A stretch of 64,000 nucleotides of DNA, from contig NW_004454209.1 in NCBI RefSeq assembly GCF_000283155.1, positions 16,150,695 to 16,214,694 on the forward strand. Reading direction: 5' to 3'. This stretch comes from Ceratotherium simum simum. Its lineage: Eukaryota; Chordata; Mammalia; Perissodactyla; Rhinocerotidae. The translations under genes and the position numbers were made by a program. Positions 22,395-33,478 of the stretch are shown one piece after another. Every line of letters starts with the position of its first letter. The first letter of the stretch is position 1. The notes beneath the pieces were generated by a model. The model was not told where the DNA came from. It saw nothing but the letters and a program-made list of their open reading frames with translations, and searched no databases.

Positions 22395-22625
22395 AAATTG
22401 AAATAATGATGACAACAATGATGATGAAAGCTAATACTTATGTAGCATTCACCGTGCTCCAGGCACTAGTGTAAGGATATTATTATTTAAGAGTGTATGT
22501 GTGTATGTGTGTATATATTCATTACTGACAATAATATTATTAGCCACCAAATCACAAAGCGAGAAAGTGACAATCTGGCTCTGGAGTCTGAGCTCTTAAC
22601 CATTAGGAAAACCACTTCTGTGGAT
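22395..22625 (+). mobile_element. MIR-like SINE with a GTAT microsatellite
   Basis: GCTAATACTTATGTAGCATT and GTGCTCCAGGCACTAGTGTAAGG are MIR words. The middle is replaced by a GTGTATGTGTGTATGTG run at 22493-22516, and the end GAGTCTGAGCTCTTAACCA is the MIR 3' part. Confidence 0.65.
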
Positions 22626-23170
22626 AAGATGCAGCAATAAAGAATAGGGACAAAAGTCTGTGAATAGGTCAGAAATAAAAGTTTCAGGTTAAAAGCCAAG
22701 AGGAGCAAGAGGATAGCAGAGACCAAGGTGTATGTTTTGTTAGCTGTGTGGCACTGTGTAGTGTCTACCAGATCAAAGCAGCTGTGGAGGACCAGGAACA
22801 CCATATCTTTAAAAAGCTAAAAGTCTTGTTTTAGAAGGAAAGTATAAGAGTATATTACTTTAAGTAATTGTGTAAGGTCAAAAAATAATGCCCTGAAGCA
22901 ATAGTAGGCACCATAACACATGGCTGTGCTTTGAATAAAGATCAAAAGCATTATGCTGACAATAGTTGACAATAGAATTCCAAAAGATCACTTAAGACTG
23001 TGGTGGTCAGGGTGGGTTTTTTTATTTGAGTCAAATGGAAACTAAAGTGTGGACTAGGCTATATAGTTAAAAGAGGGTGGACAATAGTTTGTGAGAAACC
23101 GAAGGATTTTGTCTCTTCTAGAAATAAGCAAATTAATTTATAAAGATTTTTATTTAAAAAGTCTATTTTT
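22626..23170. other. Intron, nothing recognised
   Basis: Non-repetitive by eye. A minus-strand open frame ending here is hydrophobic and partly overlaps the MIR; not a gene. Confidence 0.35.
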
Positions 23171-23179
23171 AGGTTCTTG

Positions 23180-23300
23180 GTATGCAAGACTAGAATGTCT
23201 TGCAATTCTAGAATGTCTTGGTTTGTGAAGCTCAGATTGCAATTCTAGAATGTCTTAGTTTTGGTTGCAATTCTAGAATGTCTTGGTTTATGAAGCTAGG
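23180..23300 (+). repeat. Small irregular tandem repeat carrying TTCTAGAA
   Basis: Three copies of GCAATTCTAGAATGTCTT at about 23202, 23239 and 23267, plus a partial copy (ACTAGAATGTCTT) at about 23189, with spacers of related sequence (TGGTTTGTGAAGCT, TGGTTTATGAAGCT). Local duplication of a unit of variable length. Each full copy holds TTCTAGAA, which fits the TTCnnGAA heat-shock-factor half-site pair. Confidence 0.88.
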
Positions 23301-23639
23301 ATTATTGGGGGCAGTAGAAATGGAGAGATTTATTTTTTTTAGTTTACATTGATTTACCATTCTGCCAACCTTAGAAGTTAAAAAGCATATATATATATGG
23401 ACCTTCATTTATTCATGAACTATTTATTAATGGCCCACAATTGCCTTCACTGTGCTGCTCCAGCCACAGCTATTAAACTGTTTAGAAAGAAATGAAGAAT
23501 GAAATGGTCTTCCAAATTGCCAGCTCCTTAATCTATCCATATACCTACACAGCATGCATCTATGTATGCCCTTCCCTGTTCCATCCTAGGCTATGTACTG
23601 AGAAGCTTCAGTATAAATGTGTTTTCCATTCTATAAAGA

Positions 23640-23960
23640 AGTGTTGAGCATCTTTAATAGTCAGAGCACTGTGCTCAGGACACAAGGGTAAATGAGATAA
23701 CCAAGAAAGAGCTCACACCCTAGGATCCATAATAACGATATATATTTGTTTAGCAACTAAAATTAATAAAGATTTTTATGTTTGACTCTTACAATCACCT
23801 GCATGATGATTATTCTGATTTTACAAACCAGAAAATCAAAGATGATAGAAATATTGCCTTTTCCAAGGTTACATCTAAGAAATAGCATAGCTGAGACTTG
23901 AGTTTTCCTATTCTTGATCCTGTGCTCTTTCCTCTATATTACACCAACTGGCCTTGTCAA
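23640..23960 (+). mobile_element. MIR-like SINE, diverged
   Basis: AATCACCTGCATGATGATTATT, TTTTACAAACCAGAAAATC and GAGACTTGAGTTTTCCTATTC follow the MIR core order (near-palindromic detail lost). The 23640-23720 flank, with GAGCACTGTGCTCAGGACAC, may be part of the same or an adjacent old repeat. Confidence 0.6.
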
Positions 23961-24479
23961 CTTCATGTATGCTAGCAGTTTCATTGTACTATCTAGGATG
24001 AAGCCAAAATCTGAAGATGGTTATCAAAGTCCACAGTAGTTAGAACCGGTAGAGGTACAACCCTAAGCTGTTGGTACAACCAACAGCTAAGAGAACTAGA
24101 AGGGCATGAGATACTTGATGGTACAGAAAAGGACTCATCACAAAAACAGAAGCCCGCGTGTTACACTACTTCTTCTCTTATCGTGCTTTAACAGTGGAAC
24201 TGTGCCCAGCTTTGAGTTCCATATTTAGGAAAAGATGTTGATATTTTCATGGTAATCAGAGTTTTCAGAGTGAACTATTAAGGATATAACCTAGGAGAAG
24301 TGTTTGAAAGATCTGAGCTTGTTCAACTAAAGAAAAAGTTACTGTGGAAATTCAGCAATATAGAATCCCAGAAAACATTATCTTAATATGACCTTAACAC
24401 TAAAAGAATACCTAGAAATGTTCAACTTAAGTGGAATCTAAGTTGTTTTAGTGAAATGTTCTGTGTCAGAAAAAAATAC
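23961..24479. other. Intron, nothing recognised
   Basis: No named repeat or exon. Confidence 0.35.
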
Positions 24480-24710
24480 AAAACAATAACCACTTATTGA
24501 ATGCCACATATGTCCAAGATAATATGGTGCTGCTTTATTTATATAGTTTCACTTAACCCTCAAAACTATCCTAAAATAGTATCTGCACTTTACAAACAAG
24601 GAAAATCCAGAGTTAGTGATATTAGATAACTGCCCAAGATCAGTAAAAGAGAGTCAAGATTTTAACTTAGTTCTGTCTGACTGCAAACCATATAGGGAGA
24701 TTCCTCAGTA
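24480..24710 (+). mobile_element. MIR SINE
   Basis: CCACTTATTGAATGCCACATA, CACTTAACCCTCAAAACTA, TGCACTTTACAAACAAGGAA and CTGCCCAAGATCAGTAAAAG give the full MIR order with about a third of positions changed. Confidence 0.75.
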
Positions 24711-25365
24711 ACTCTTCAAGTCTGGTTGGATACTTACTTTACACATTGTTTTTCACATAGTATTTTAGGATTTTCAGTTTCTCCACTAACAGTCTTTTAA
24801 TATACCTTTATACTTTTGCAGGCTCCATCTAGATAAATTAGATAAATTCTCCATCCACATAAATTAGGAAGAAAAATAGAAAGACGTGGAAAGCATGCAT
24901 ACACACACACCTCACTTGGGAAATAGCTTGAAATTATGTATAACATACAGTTTATAATTTTTAAATAGATCTTTCACCTACTGTGAACTTTTGAGTGTCC
25001 TAACAAAACCTATTGGTTTAGATACTTCAAATATTATTTCATTCCTGCAAGGTTTAAAGCTTTTGATTTACATAAAAAATAGACCTGGTGTTTTTCTAAT
25101 TGTCATGACCATATTAGATGGTGGTGAAAAAGTTTTTACATAAAGTTTCTATAAAATGCACAACATAAATCAGGCTGCGAAGTTAAAACCACCACAAGCT
25201 TATGTGGTAGCAGTGATAAATGAACAATAGTTTTGTTTTGTTTTTTAAACCCAGGCTAGCTCTATTATTCTAGGTAATATTATCTGTACCTTTTGTCCAA
25301 TCCAGCCCATTAACACCAGTGTTTAAAACTGAAACCCTTAGCCTATTCTCTTTAGTTTTCGTAAA
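24711..25365. other. Intron, nothing recognised
   Basis: AT-rich; an ACACACAC tract at about 24900. No exon. Confidence 0.35.
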
Positions 25366-25376
25366 AGTCCTCTTAG

Positions 25377-25626
25377 GGGCTGACCCGGTGGCATAGTGGT
25401 TGAGTTCTCACGCTCTCCTTCAGTGGCCCAGGGTTCGTGGGTTCAGATCCCGGGCACAGACCTACACACCGCTCATCAAGCCATGCTGTGGCGGCATCCC
25501 ACATATAAAATAGAGGAAGATTGGCATAGGTGTTAGCTCAAGGACACTTCCTCAAGCAAAAAGAGGAAGACTGGCAAGAGATGTTAGCTCAGGGCCAATC
25601 TTCCTCACCAAAAAAAAAAAAAAAAG
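25377..25626 (+). mobile_element. ERE SINE, 'ATCAAGCCATGCTGTGGC' subtype with two modules
   Basis: GGGCTGACCCGGTGGCATAG head, GGTTCAGATCCC B-box area, CTCATCAAGCCATGCTGTGG, then two GTTAGCTCA modules separated by GCAAAAAGAGGAAGACTGG, ending in an A-tail of about 18. Target duplication AGTCCTC(T/A)TAG at 25366-25376 and 25627-25637. Confidence 0.92.
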
Positions 25627-25637
25627 AGTCCTCATAG

Positions 25638-27329
25638 GTATATCCTTGGAATTAATGCACATTTCTACTGACATATAGGCTAATGCCAAACTCTCTTAAA
25701 ATTATACTTCCTCTAGATATTAGAAAAACAAAAGAAAACTAACACGTCAGAGTTCTTTCAGTCCTTTAAAATATATTCAAATATGCAAGTCACTATTACA
25801 AACAAGTTTTTATGTAGCAGATTAAGAAAACTGAGTCATGATCCCAACATATTCTGTTTGAAAACCATTCATTTTGTTAGATTTGGAAGCTATATTGGCT
25901 TGGAGAATATTTTTTTTTAATTTAATTTTATTCTGTTTTAGAATGTAGCTAAGTGATATCACCCTAGTATTTACTCCATTCTGACACTTCTCTTTAATGG
26001 CTCTTAATTCTTAATTCTGTCTTGCTAGGTAGAGAGAAGAAATTATTGTCATTTATAAGAAAGATACAATGATCGACCAATAACAGTTCAGTCTTTGTGC
26101 TATAGGAATTTCTTTGCATCTGTAAGAGTTTCTTGTAAAACTTTTAGGAATGTGACAACTTTCTCTTGTGTACTTTAAACAATTGGACTATAAGATTATA
26201 GGCTCACTCCATAATAGTTTTAATATTCTTTTAAACTATCCTGAATATTTATGAATATCTGTTGCTTCCCATTCTTTGATTTATATTGCAAATATATAAA
26301 TAGTTGAGACAAGTTATTTTTCATGTGCTGCTTTTTAAATGAAACTCCTGAAATGACTATTTTCTTATTTCCTTCCACAATCAAAATCTCTAACTTTCAG
26401 TAGAAATGAGATGATATTATTACTAAAAGACACTTGGTATTTTTAAAATTTAATCTATTTGATTTATTGTATAGTTGTTTTCCATCATATGTATCTCCTC
26501 AGCAATCAATTCTTTCCTTTGAAAAACTAGCAAAAATAACAATTTGGTTTGTAACTAATAGTGCCTTGGAAACAGCATGAAAAAATCATTTTCTAAGAGA
26601 TGCAGTATTTTTCTTCTCATATGAAAACAGAGAAAACGTCCTTGACATTCTGTTCGGTGCTGATTCATGTGCACTGACGTGACCTCTCTGTGCTCCTGTC
26701 TTGCTCTGGAAGCTTTGTGCTCACTCTTTAAAGGGAGGCCAATTATTTAATATATGTGAACTCCAGTCTGTAATAGAGAGGAAAAAGATATGTCATTTAT
26801 TGTCATCACATTATTTTTGAGTGAAATCCATTAGATTATGGGTGAATCACATGCCTGACTTAGTCTTTGACTAAATTGTCAGACTATTTTTGTTATTTTT
26901 TTAAACAAGGAATACTAAATGGATAATCAAGACAGTAGTTTTACTAGCACTTCTTTTTCTTCTCTGGGATTGATGTACCAATGTACATCTCTTCTTGTTC
27001 TTTCTCTTTTTAAAGATACTGTTATCCTATATTTTTTTCCTAGTAATTTTTCTTTCCTTCCCCTTGTCATTGATTGGTTCAGTTGAGATTCCATGCAGGA
27101 GACTCCATAATCCTCAGTTTTTATGCATAAAGCTCCAACAGTCACATCTGTTTACCCTGTAAGAACTAATTTTTATCATTGCATCTCTTTATCAGAGAAT
27201 TTGAGACTAAGCTAATACTAAGATTCTATAAATATTAGACAGGTTGTTGGTCTATTTGGAAACTATATATTTTTTAAATTCATATTGAATTCCTGATTTT
27301 ATGCAACAGATGTTGACTCTGATTGGTTT
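25638..27329. other. AT-rich intron, nothing recognised
   Basis: About 1.7 kb with no named repeat. A compositional island at 26640-26720 (TGCACTGACGTGACCTC) contains a CRE-like TGACGTGA; unsupported as a regulatory site. Confidence 0.4.
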
Positions 27330-30300
27330 AGCAGAAAATGAGTTTAGTTATTAAGAGGTTATATGGATGGGAGAAACAGGCTTTGAAGTTCAGCTTCCAG
27401 AAACAAAGCCCCAAACTGTGACCTGGAACTGGCCTAATGAGGAAATTCCATTGCTGCTGCTTCCCCACCAAGCACCAAAGAAAACTATAGTTGCTTCCAC
27501 TTCCCTACTTATGCCACTTGTGAATTGCTAACTCCATCTCACAACCTCTGCCGCCCCAGAAAGCCAAAGTTTCTGCCGTCACCCTCACCAGCAAAGAAGG
27601 TCCCACGTGGAGTTTCACTCTTGAAATTGCTCATTTTTTATTGAAGTCTCATGGGGTACGCCTGAGTGGTAGAACTTTGGTCACATGCCTGTATACTGGG
27701 TACAAAAGAAGCTAAGAAAACACTCTTTGTGCATTCTACCTTGCAGTGACAGAACTTATAAGCGTGGACTATCCCCTGATACGTTAAGGGTTTTCAACAA
27801 GTGCCAAAACAAGCAAACATGACAAACATACACCACCATACATTATTTGGCTACTCGTCATTGATATATACCCTTTGCTAATACTTAAAGCTAACCTTCC
27901 ATACTTAAACGTGATAACAGTAAATCAACTAAAATAACAACAAAATACTTCAGCTCTCCCTTATAAAAACAAAATGTGCTCACAAAGGGAATGGCCTGAG
28001 GTCTCATGTGGCATCCAATCACAAGGCGAGTATTGCTGAGATTGTGAGTGATCTGATCATGTGACTTCTGCTATCAGAACTTTCTCAAGTCTCATTCCAC
28101 ATGTGTCACAGTCACTTAATATGGCTTGCTACTGAGCATGCCTGACTTAGTAGTTTGGTGAATCAGCTAACACAAGTTCATTTTGGGCAGATCAGGTTAT
28201 ATTTGTTATTTCACTGTCAAATATACAGACTCTAATAGCACTTAGTAGTAAGCTAAATGCTGCTTTTCAAAGGGACAAGAATTTCCTGCCTGATGACTTT
28301 GTTCCAAAACCTTGGAGATCTCTGCTGGGACTCCTCTATCAGAACTTGCCACAGGATCCATGCAGCATCCTGATAAACTATTGACAGTTCTAACGCCCAT
28401 TGAATCTGTTGGTCCCTAAGGCCAGGTAGCTGCACTGTAGCCTGGATTAACTAGGAAATCTCATTTTTTCTCTGGGATCCACTCACAACAGAGGCTTTCA
28501 GATTGCTTCATAAATAGGTCAAAGCAGGATTCCCAAAGTGATATATACATCACCTTCAAGAGACCCACCCACACTGTGCCTCTTTCTTAGCAGCAGGAGA
28601 CATAGAGTGCAGGAAGTTATCTTTAACTTTGTAGAGGCTATCCTGATATGGTCAAGATCACTGGACCCTCAGAAACTTCACTGAGGTGTAGCTCTTTGAT
28701 TTTCGTGTGATGTATCTCCCACCTACTGTAGTCATATTGGACTCATAGACATGTTTTACATACCTGTTCTTTACAAAGAATCTTGAATACTTATTACTTC
28801 CTGCTTTCCAGGTCCTAGAGACATACGTCATCAATGTAGTTGTCCTGTATGATAGTGAGACAGTAATATATTTGTGAAATAAATTGTGGTTCAGAGCGAA
28901 GTAATTTATATAATCTAAGATAAAATGGTTTATTGCTCTACCTATAGTAGCTATTATAGATGTTCTCTGTCTATTGGGATAGAGGGAAAAAAGCATTTGC
29001 CTGACTAATAGTGTGTACCTGGTGCTAAGCGCTCTAGTAAAGAGTATACATCTGCAATGGCAGCTGCATTTGAAATCACTTTCTGATTAAACCTCTAGTA
29101 ATCTACTCTCCTTCTCCAGTGCCAGCTACATACTCAATGTGTGTTTATGGCCGTACTGGGCTGGATATGAGGCAGATTCAGGTTGAAATTCCGTTCATCA
29201 TTTGATTCCCAGAAGCATCCTTTCTGACCACTAGTCCACAGTGGTATTCTAGGTCCCCAGTTTTAGTGTTAGTTCATAGTTATACAACATAGCTACCCAA
29301 AAGACCTGGTGTTTCCTTTTCTCCAGGGCAATTACCTTGATGAGGAAGACAAGGCCGATAGTTTACAGTTTGTTACACCTATGATGTTGTTGCAGTATAT
29401 GTTTTCAAGGACTTGTATTCTCCTTCACTCAAAAACCTCTAGACCTGTGAACTGACTTAAGAATAGAAATTGGAAAAGACATTACAAATTTTTGTTGCAG
29501 TGGCTTTGGTCAGGTCTCTCTTCATTAAACCTATGTATCTTATAATTTTGTTAAGTGGGAATCTTTTGGATGCTTATCTGTTTGATCCATACGGATCACC
29601 TGATCAAGTAGCCAAAGCCAATGGTCACTGCAGGTCAAAGCATTCTGATTACAACTCAACCCTCCTAGCAGTAACAGTCACCATTTCCTCCTGCCTCTTG
29701 CATTTAAGTGCTTCTACCTGAGGTCTGCCATCTTAGCATCCCATTATCTACATTAAAAGCAGCATTACACATTAGCACTCCTGGCCTATAGAAGATAGAC
29801 AATGCTGTTCACTGATGCTGGCTTTTCCCTCCCAGGAAACAAAGTTAGAGAGTACCTCTTGGCTGTGATTCTTGCCTTGAACTGAGAATTTAGGATTGTG
29901 AGCATTTTATTATCTTTTATAAAGCTGTGCTGTGGAATTAGAAGCAATTAATTTTGTCTTCAAATTCTTCATACTCTTCATATTGTTGTTCCGTGTTAGT
30001 AGCCACTGGGTCACCCAAAGTCTTGCCTTCACTGGTTACTTTATTTCAAGTGCCTGTAGTTAATAATTTGTTACTTTGCTACTGCAGGCTATAGGCTGCC
30101 AGATTTTACATTTTTTAAAGAAAACCAGCTAGATTTTTAGAGGCATCAGCCCTTACAAAGCCAGAAAACTAATATAGATCTTTCTGATTTTCTTGAGGTT
30201 GTATTGCCTTTAACCACTTCTAGTAGCCATTTAGTATCAACCAAGATTCTTCTTTTAAGCAACAGAAGCTACCACTGGCTAGTTAAGCAGCAGAAAAGTT

Positions 30301-30690
30301 TATTAAGAGGAAATTGAGTAGTTGACCAAATTGTTGAGACTGGAGAACCAGAGTCAAGGTTAAGCTTCCAGAAAGAATACCAAAAACTATACCACAATAA
30401 TTGCTTAAAGATAAGTCCTCCTTCACTGCAACATTCCCATCAAGCACCATGAGAACCCGTTTCTTAATTCAACCATTGCAATGCCCAACAGTTGAATGCT
30501 TCTCATCCTTGTGAGCAAAATGAATGCTGTACAGAGCCTCCTTCCTCTAAGTGTTCACTTCTGATTCAAAGTCTTTCACAGTTCGCGGATTAGTGGAGCT
30601 TCGGGAGTAGAACAGGCTAGATAACTGAGTTTTCTGGGTTTTACCTAGGAGAGTCATACCTCATCAGGCTAGAAAGTCATCAAACATAGG
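27330..30690 (-). mobile_element. Degenerate ERVL-like endogenous retrovirus with LTR-like ends
   Basis: An LTR-like block at about 27330-27700 recurs in the same orientation at about 30290-30690 (shared order: TTATTAAGAGG, GCTTCCAGAAA, then CATCAAGCACCA/CACCAAGCACCA and a GTTTCACTC/AGTCTTTCAC region). The DNA between reads as old ERVL/ERV3-type internal sequence in reverse orientation; the minus-strand frame at 28253-28435 (RDQQIQWALEL, WNKVIRQEI) has retroviral protein character. No frame exceeds about 112 codons, many stops and shifts are present, and the internal part is far shorter than an intact provirus. Inactive fossil. Family naming is from memory. Confidence 0.65.
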
Positions 30691-32399
30691 AAGGGTATCA
30701 AAAATCAGAGAACATTACAAGGGCCACTACATACTTTGGGATTTTTTTCCATGTTGCTGTAGTTACTATAGAAATAGTTTTCCAGCTTTTTAGTCTCTTT
30801 GCTAATTCTAAAATTAATCCTCTGAAGTCAAACTAGGTGGGTTTCATTCTTACTAAAACAGGGCTTTAGCAATCGCTAGATTCATCCAACATCTTATAGA
30901 AGGTTTTCCACTTGGCCACCGCAATTTCATTCTTTTTCAAATAATCGGAGGTTTCTATAGTTATGCCTAAATTATGTGACACTGTTTAGAGGATATGCAA
31001 TATTTTGGATAGATAAGGTTTTTGTTTCCTTGTACTTATGCTAAAAATAGATAATTTTAGAAGGTACATAGAAATAGATTTTTTTTTTCTAAGTTTTAAA
31101 GTTTTAGTGATTAAACTTGTCCTTGAGTTAACCAACAGTTTTCTCCCTGGTTATTCATGGACCTCTTATATACATTGAATATAGCACTTGTGTTCATAGA
31201 ATGATGGCCACAAAAGTTACTAAAGTAAAAAGAGCTTGATTAACTTGTCTTTCTACTGAATTCACCTGGATTAAATTTTGGTTGTCTCTTGTGTCTTTGG
31301 CACCATCTTTGTTCTCTATATTTACTTCACACTCCTATTAGTGAGTCTGTTTCTTCTACCCTCCTCTTCATTTCTTGCTATCAAACCTGCTATCCATGGC
31401 CTCGACTGTTTTCTCAACTCTAAGTGTAAAACTAAAGAAAACAATGAGAAACTAGACAACAAAGCACAGTTTATCAAATTAAGTCACATATATTCTAACC
31501 CTGAAAAAGGAGAGGCTTTAGTCCTTAACTATGTAATAAATATAAAGGTTTTTTTGTGTCTGTTTTCACTGGTCCTTTTCACATATGTCTTTCTTTGAGA
31601 TTCTGGTTTATTACAGAAGATTATGACTGCTTAGAACCGGGCTGCCAGTCAGAACTTTATTGTATAGTAAGGTTCAAAGTTAGATCCCTCCAATCCATTT
31701 TTGTATTTTCCAGATGATGTTTTCCAATGTAAATGACTTTCTGCACATTTGATTTGGAGTATAATATTTTAGGATAAATCCTATATCCAATATTCAGTGT
31801 ATATTAGGATTAATTCATTAAATAATCATTCTTCTTGTCAGCATGGTTTTTCATATTTTCATATTTTTTGCATGTATAATATGATTATTACCTTGTACCA
31901 GGAACATATTAATCATAGTTTCTTTGCCATTTTACAAGAATTTTAATGTTTTCTTTTTATTCATTTGTGGGGACATTTGGCTTATAAAATAACTTTGTTG
32001 CTTAGTTTTTCCTTTATAGAGTGCTTATTCATTTAAGATTTAGTGTGACTATAATATATTCAACACTTTGCTTTTGTCCTCAATATTTATTCCATTTCTG
32101 TGGTTCACATTTTCCTTTTCTTATGTATCATGTGTTGAAAATGGAAATATCTTGTCTGAGGTGGAGCTTAGCCACTGGACTAAACAAACATACTCTCCTG
32201 CTCTTAGTTGATTTTAGTGGTTAAATTACTAAAAAATGGTGTTAATAAAAAAAGTTTGACATCTATCTTTTTTTATTGTGTACTTTCATAGTTAGTAAAA
32301 AATCCCTTCCTTTCACCTCTCCCACCAAAATGCAACTTGTTCACTCATAATTCTTTTATATTTAAGACTCCCACATCAGTTGTCGAGAGATTAGTGAAA
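30691..32399. other. AT-rich intron, nothing recognised
   Basis: No named repeat. A 106-codon plus-strand frame at 31278-31598 begins with hydrophobic residues but has no coding bias, splice context or family resemblance. A chance frame. Confidence 0.4.
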
Positions 32400-32795
32400 G
32401 TAGCGTAGACACTCAAGAATCAGTCCTTGAATCTAGTGAAAGAAATGAAGCCACTTGAACAGAGTTTCCAAAACTCAGAGGGGATCTATGATGGGCTATC
32501 CAAGGCATGTTCTTCTTGTGTCAATGGCAGAAGTGCAAGAGGGAAAGCCCAAATACATAAACACTACAAGTTTCTGATTGTGTCATTATCTCTGATATCT
32601 TGTTGGCCAAAGTAAGTCATATGGCCAAGCCCAAGGTCAAAAGGCAGAGAAGTACATTCCACCCACCATGAAGCCAAGCATGGTGCACAGTCAAATTCAA
32701 CATCAGTGGAGTGGAAGTCTATTCCTCCCGTGGAGGTGAGGAGAAAGAGTGGATGTATATTTGCCAAAAAATAATTTAATCTACCACACCACCCA
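32400..32795 (+). repeat. Ancient interspersed repeat, unassigned
   Basis: GTCATATGGCCAAGCCCAAG, AGAGAAGTACATTCCACCC and the end AATAATTTAATCTACCACA are a combination I know from common mammalian repeats, but I cannot name the family. Confidence 0.45.
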
Positions 32796-32884
32796 GTGTA
32801 GGTTAGCTGCCCTCCCTCCTATTAACTTTACTTGATCGTATCACTACACATTTTCTTCTTACACATATCATTATCTGAAACTAT

Positions 32885-33130
32885 ATTGCATTATTCATTC
32901 AATCAACAGATATCGTCAGACACCTAATATGTGCCAGGCAGTATTCTAAGCACTAGAGATACATTAGTAAATAAAACAGACAAAAATCCACGTTAATGGT
33001 CTATCTCCCCACTAAAATATAAGCTTGAGAGAGAAAGGAACTTGTCTATTTTGTTCTCCACTGTATTCTCAGTGTCTAGAATAAGCATAGCACATAGCAG
33101 ATGTTCAATAAAATTTTGCTTCATTAATAA
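32885..33130 (+). mobile_element. L2 LINE 3' end with adjoining old repeat
   Basis: 33005-33125 shows the L2 3' order: CCCACTAAAATATAAGCTTG, AGGAACTTGTCTATTTTGTT, CACTGTATTCTCAGTGTCTA, GCACATAGCAGATGTTCAAT. Upstream 32895-32990 has the TGTGCCAGGCAGTATTCTAAGCAC words of the ancient family also found at 1735. (Words approximate.). Confidence 0.7.
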
Positions 33131-33409
33131 AGGAACGCCGTTAAACATTTATATAATCTAACCCCATTTGCTCAGATCCCATGCTCGTTAGGCAACCTTC
33201 TGATTGTAATTTGTTTACCACTTAGAGAAGTTTTTATAGTCGGTCTTGTGAACTTGAGTTACTTAAGTCTTCTCATGAGAGAAAGATGTATGCTTAGTAT
33301 TTTGGCAAAACCAGGGTCTGTGCCTGCACAGCTGAAAACGGATCCTTGAATGCAGTAAGCTCACCAAGGTAAAAACCATCCTGGGAAACTTCTTAACAGA
33401 TAGACACCA
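33131..33409. other. Intron between L2 and L1
   Basis: No named repeat or exon. Confidence 0.35.
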
Positions 33410-33421
33410 TTGGATAAGTAT

Positions 33422-33478
33422 ACTTTTTTTTTTTTTTACCACTTTATTTTATTTTATTTTTTTTCTTTTAATTTTTTG
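33422..33478 (-). repeat. A-rich tail of the young L1
   Basis: On the plus strand, an impure T-rich run with TTTTA units. It is the L1 poly(A) tail, partly expanded to (TTTTA)n. Confidence 0.85.

Noticed and set aside
22487..22804. 105-codon minus-strand hydrophobic frame
   Set aside because: Overlaps MIR and a GTAT microsatellite, lacks splice signals and family similarity; chance frame.
26640..26720. CRE-like TGACGTGA as a promoter element
   Set aside because: A single imperfect motif in intron without a start site, CpG island or conserved context.
28190..28215. CAGATCAGGTTATATT, which could encode D-Q-V-I like the start of the final CCDC91 exon
   Set aside because: The frame continues with residues that do not match CCDC91, there is no good acceptor or following LSSLEL-type sequence, and it lies inside the ERV remnant.
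28658..28996. 112-codon minus-strand frame
   Set aside because: Part of the degenerate ERV; no start context or complete domain.
29470..29721. 83-codon plus-strand frame with several hydrophobic stretches
   Set aside because: Antisense to ERV internal sequence; no independent evidence.
31278..31598. 106-codon plus-strand frame starting with a hydrophobic stretch
   Set aside because: AT-rich chance frame in intron; the apparent signal-peptide character is common in T-rich DNA.
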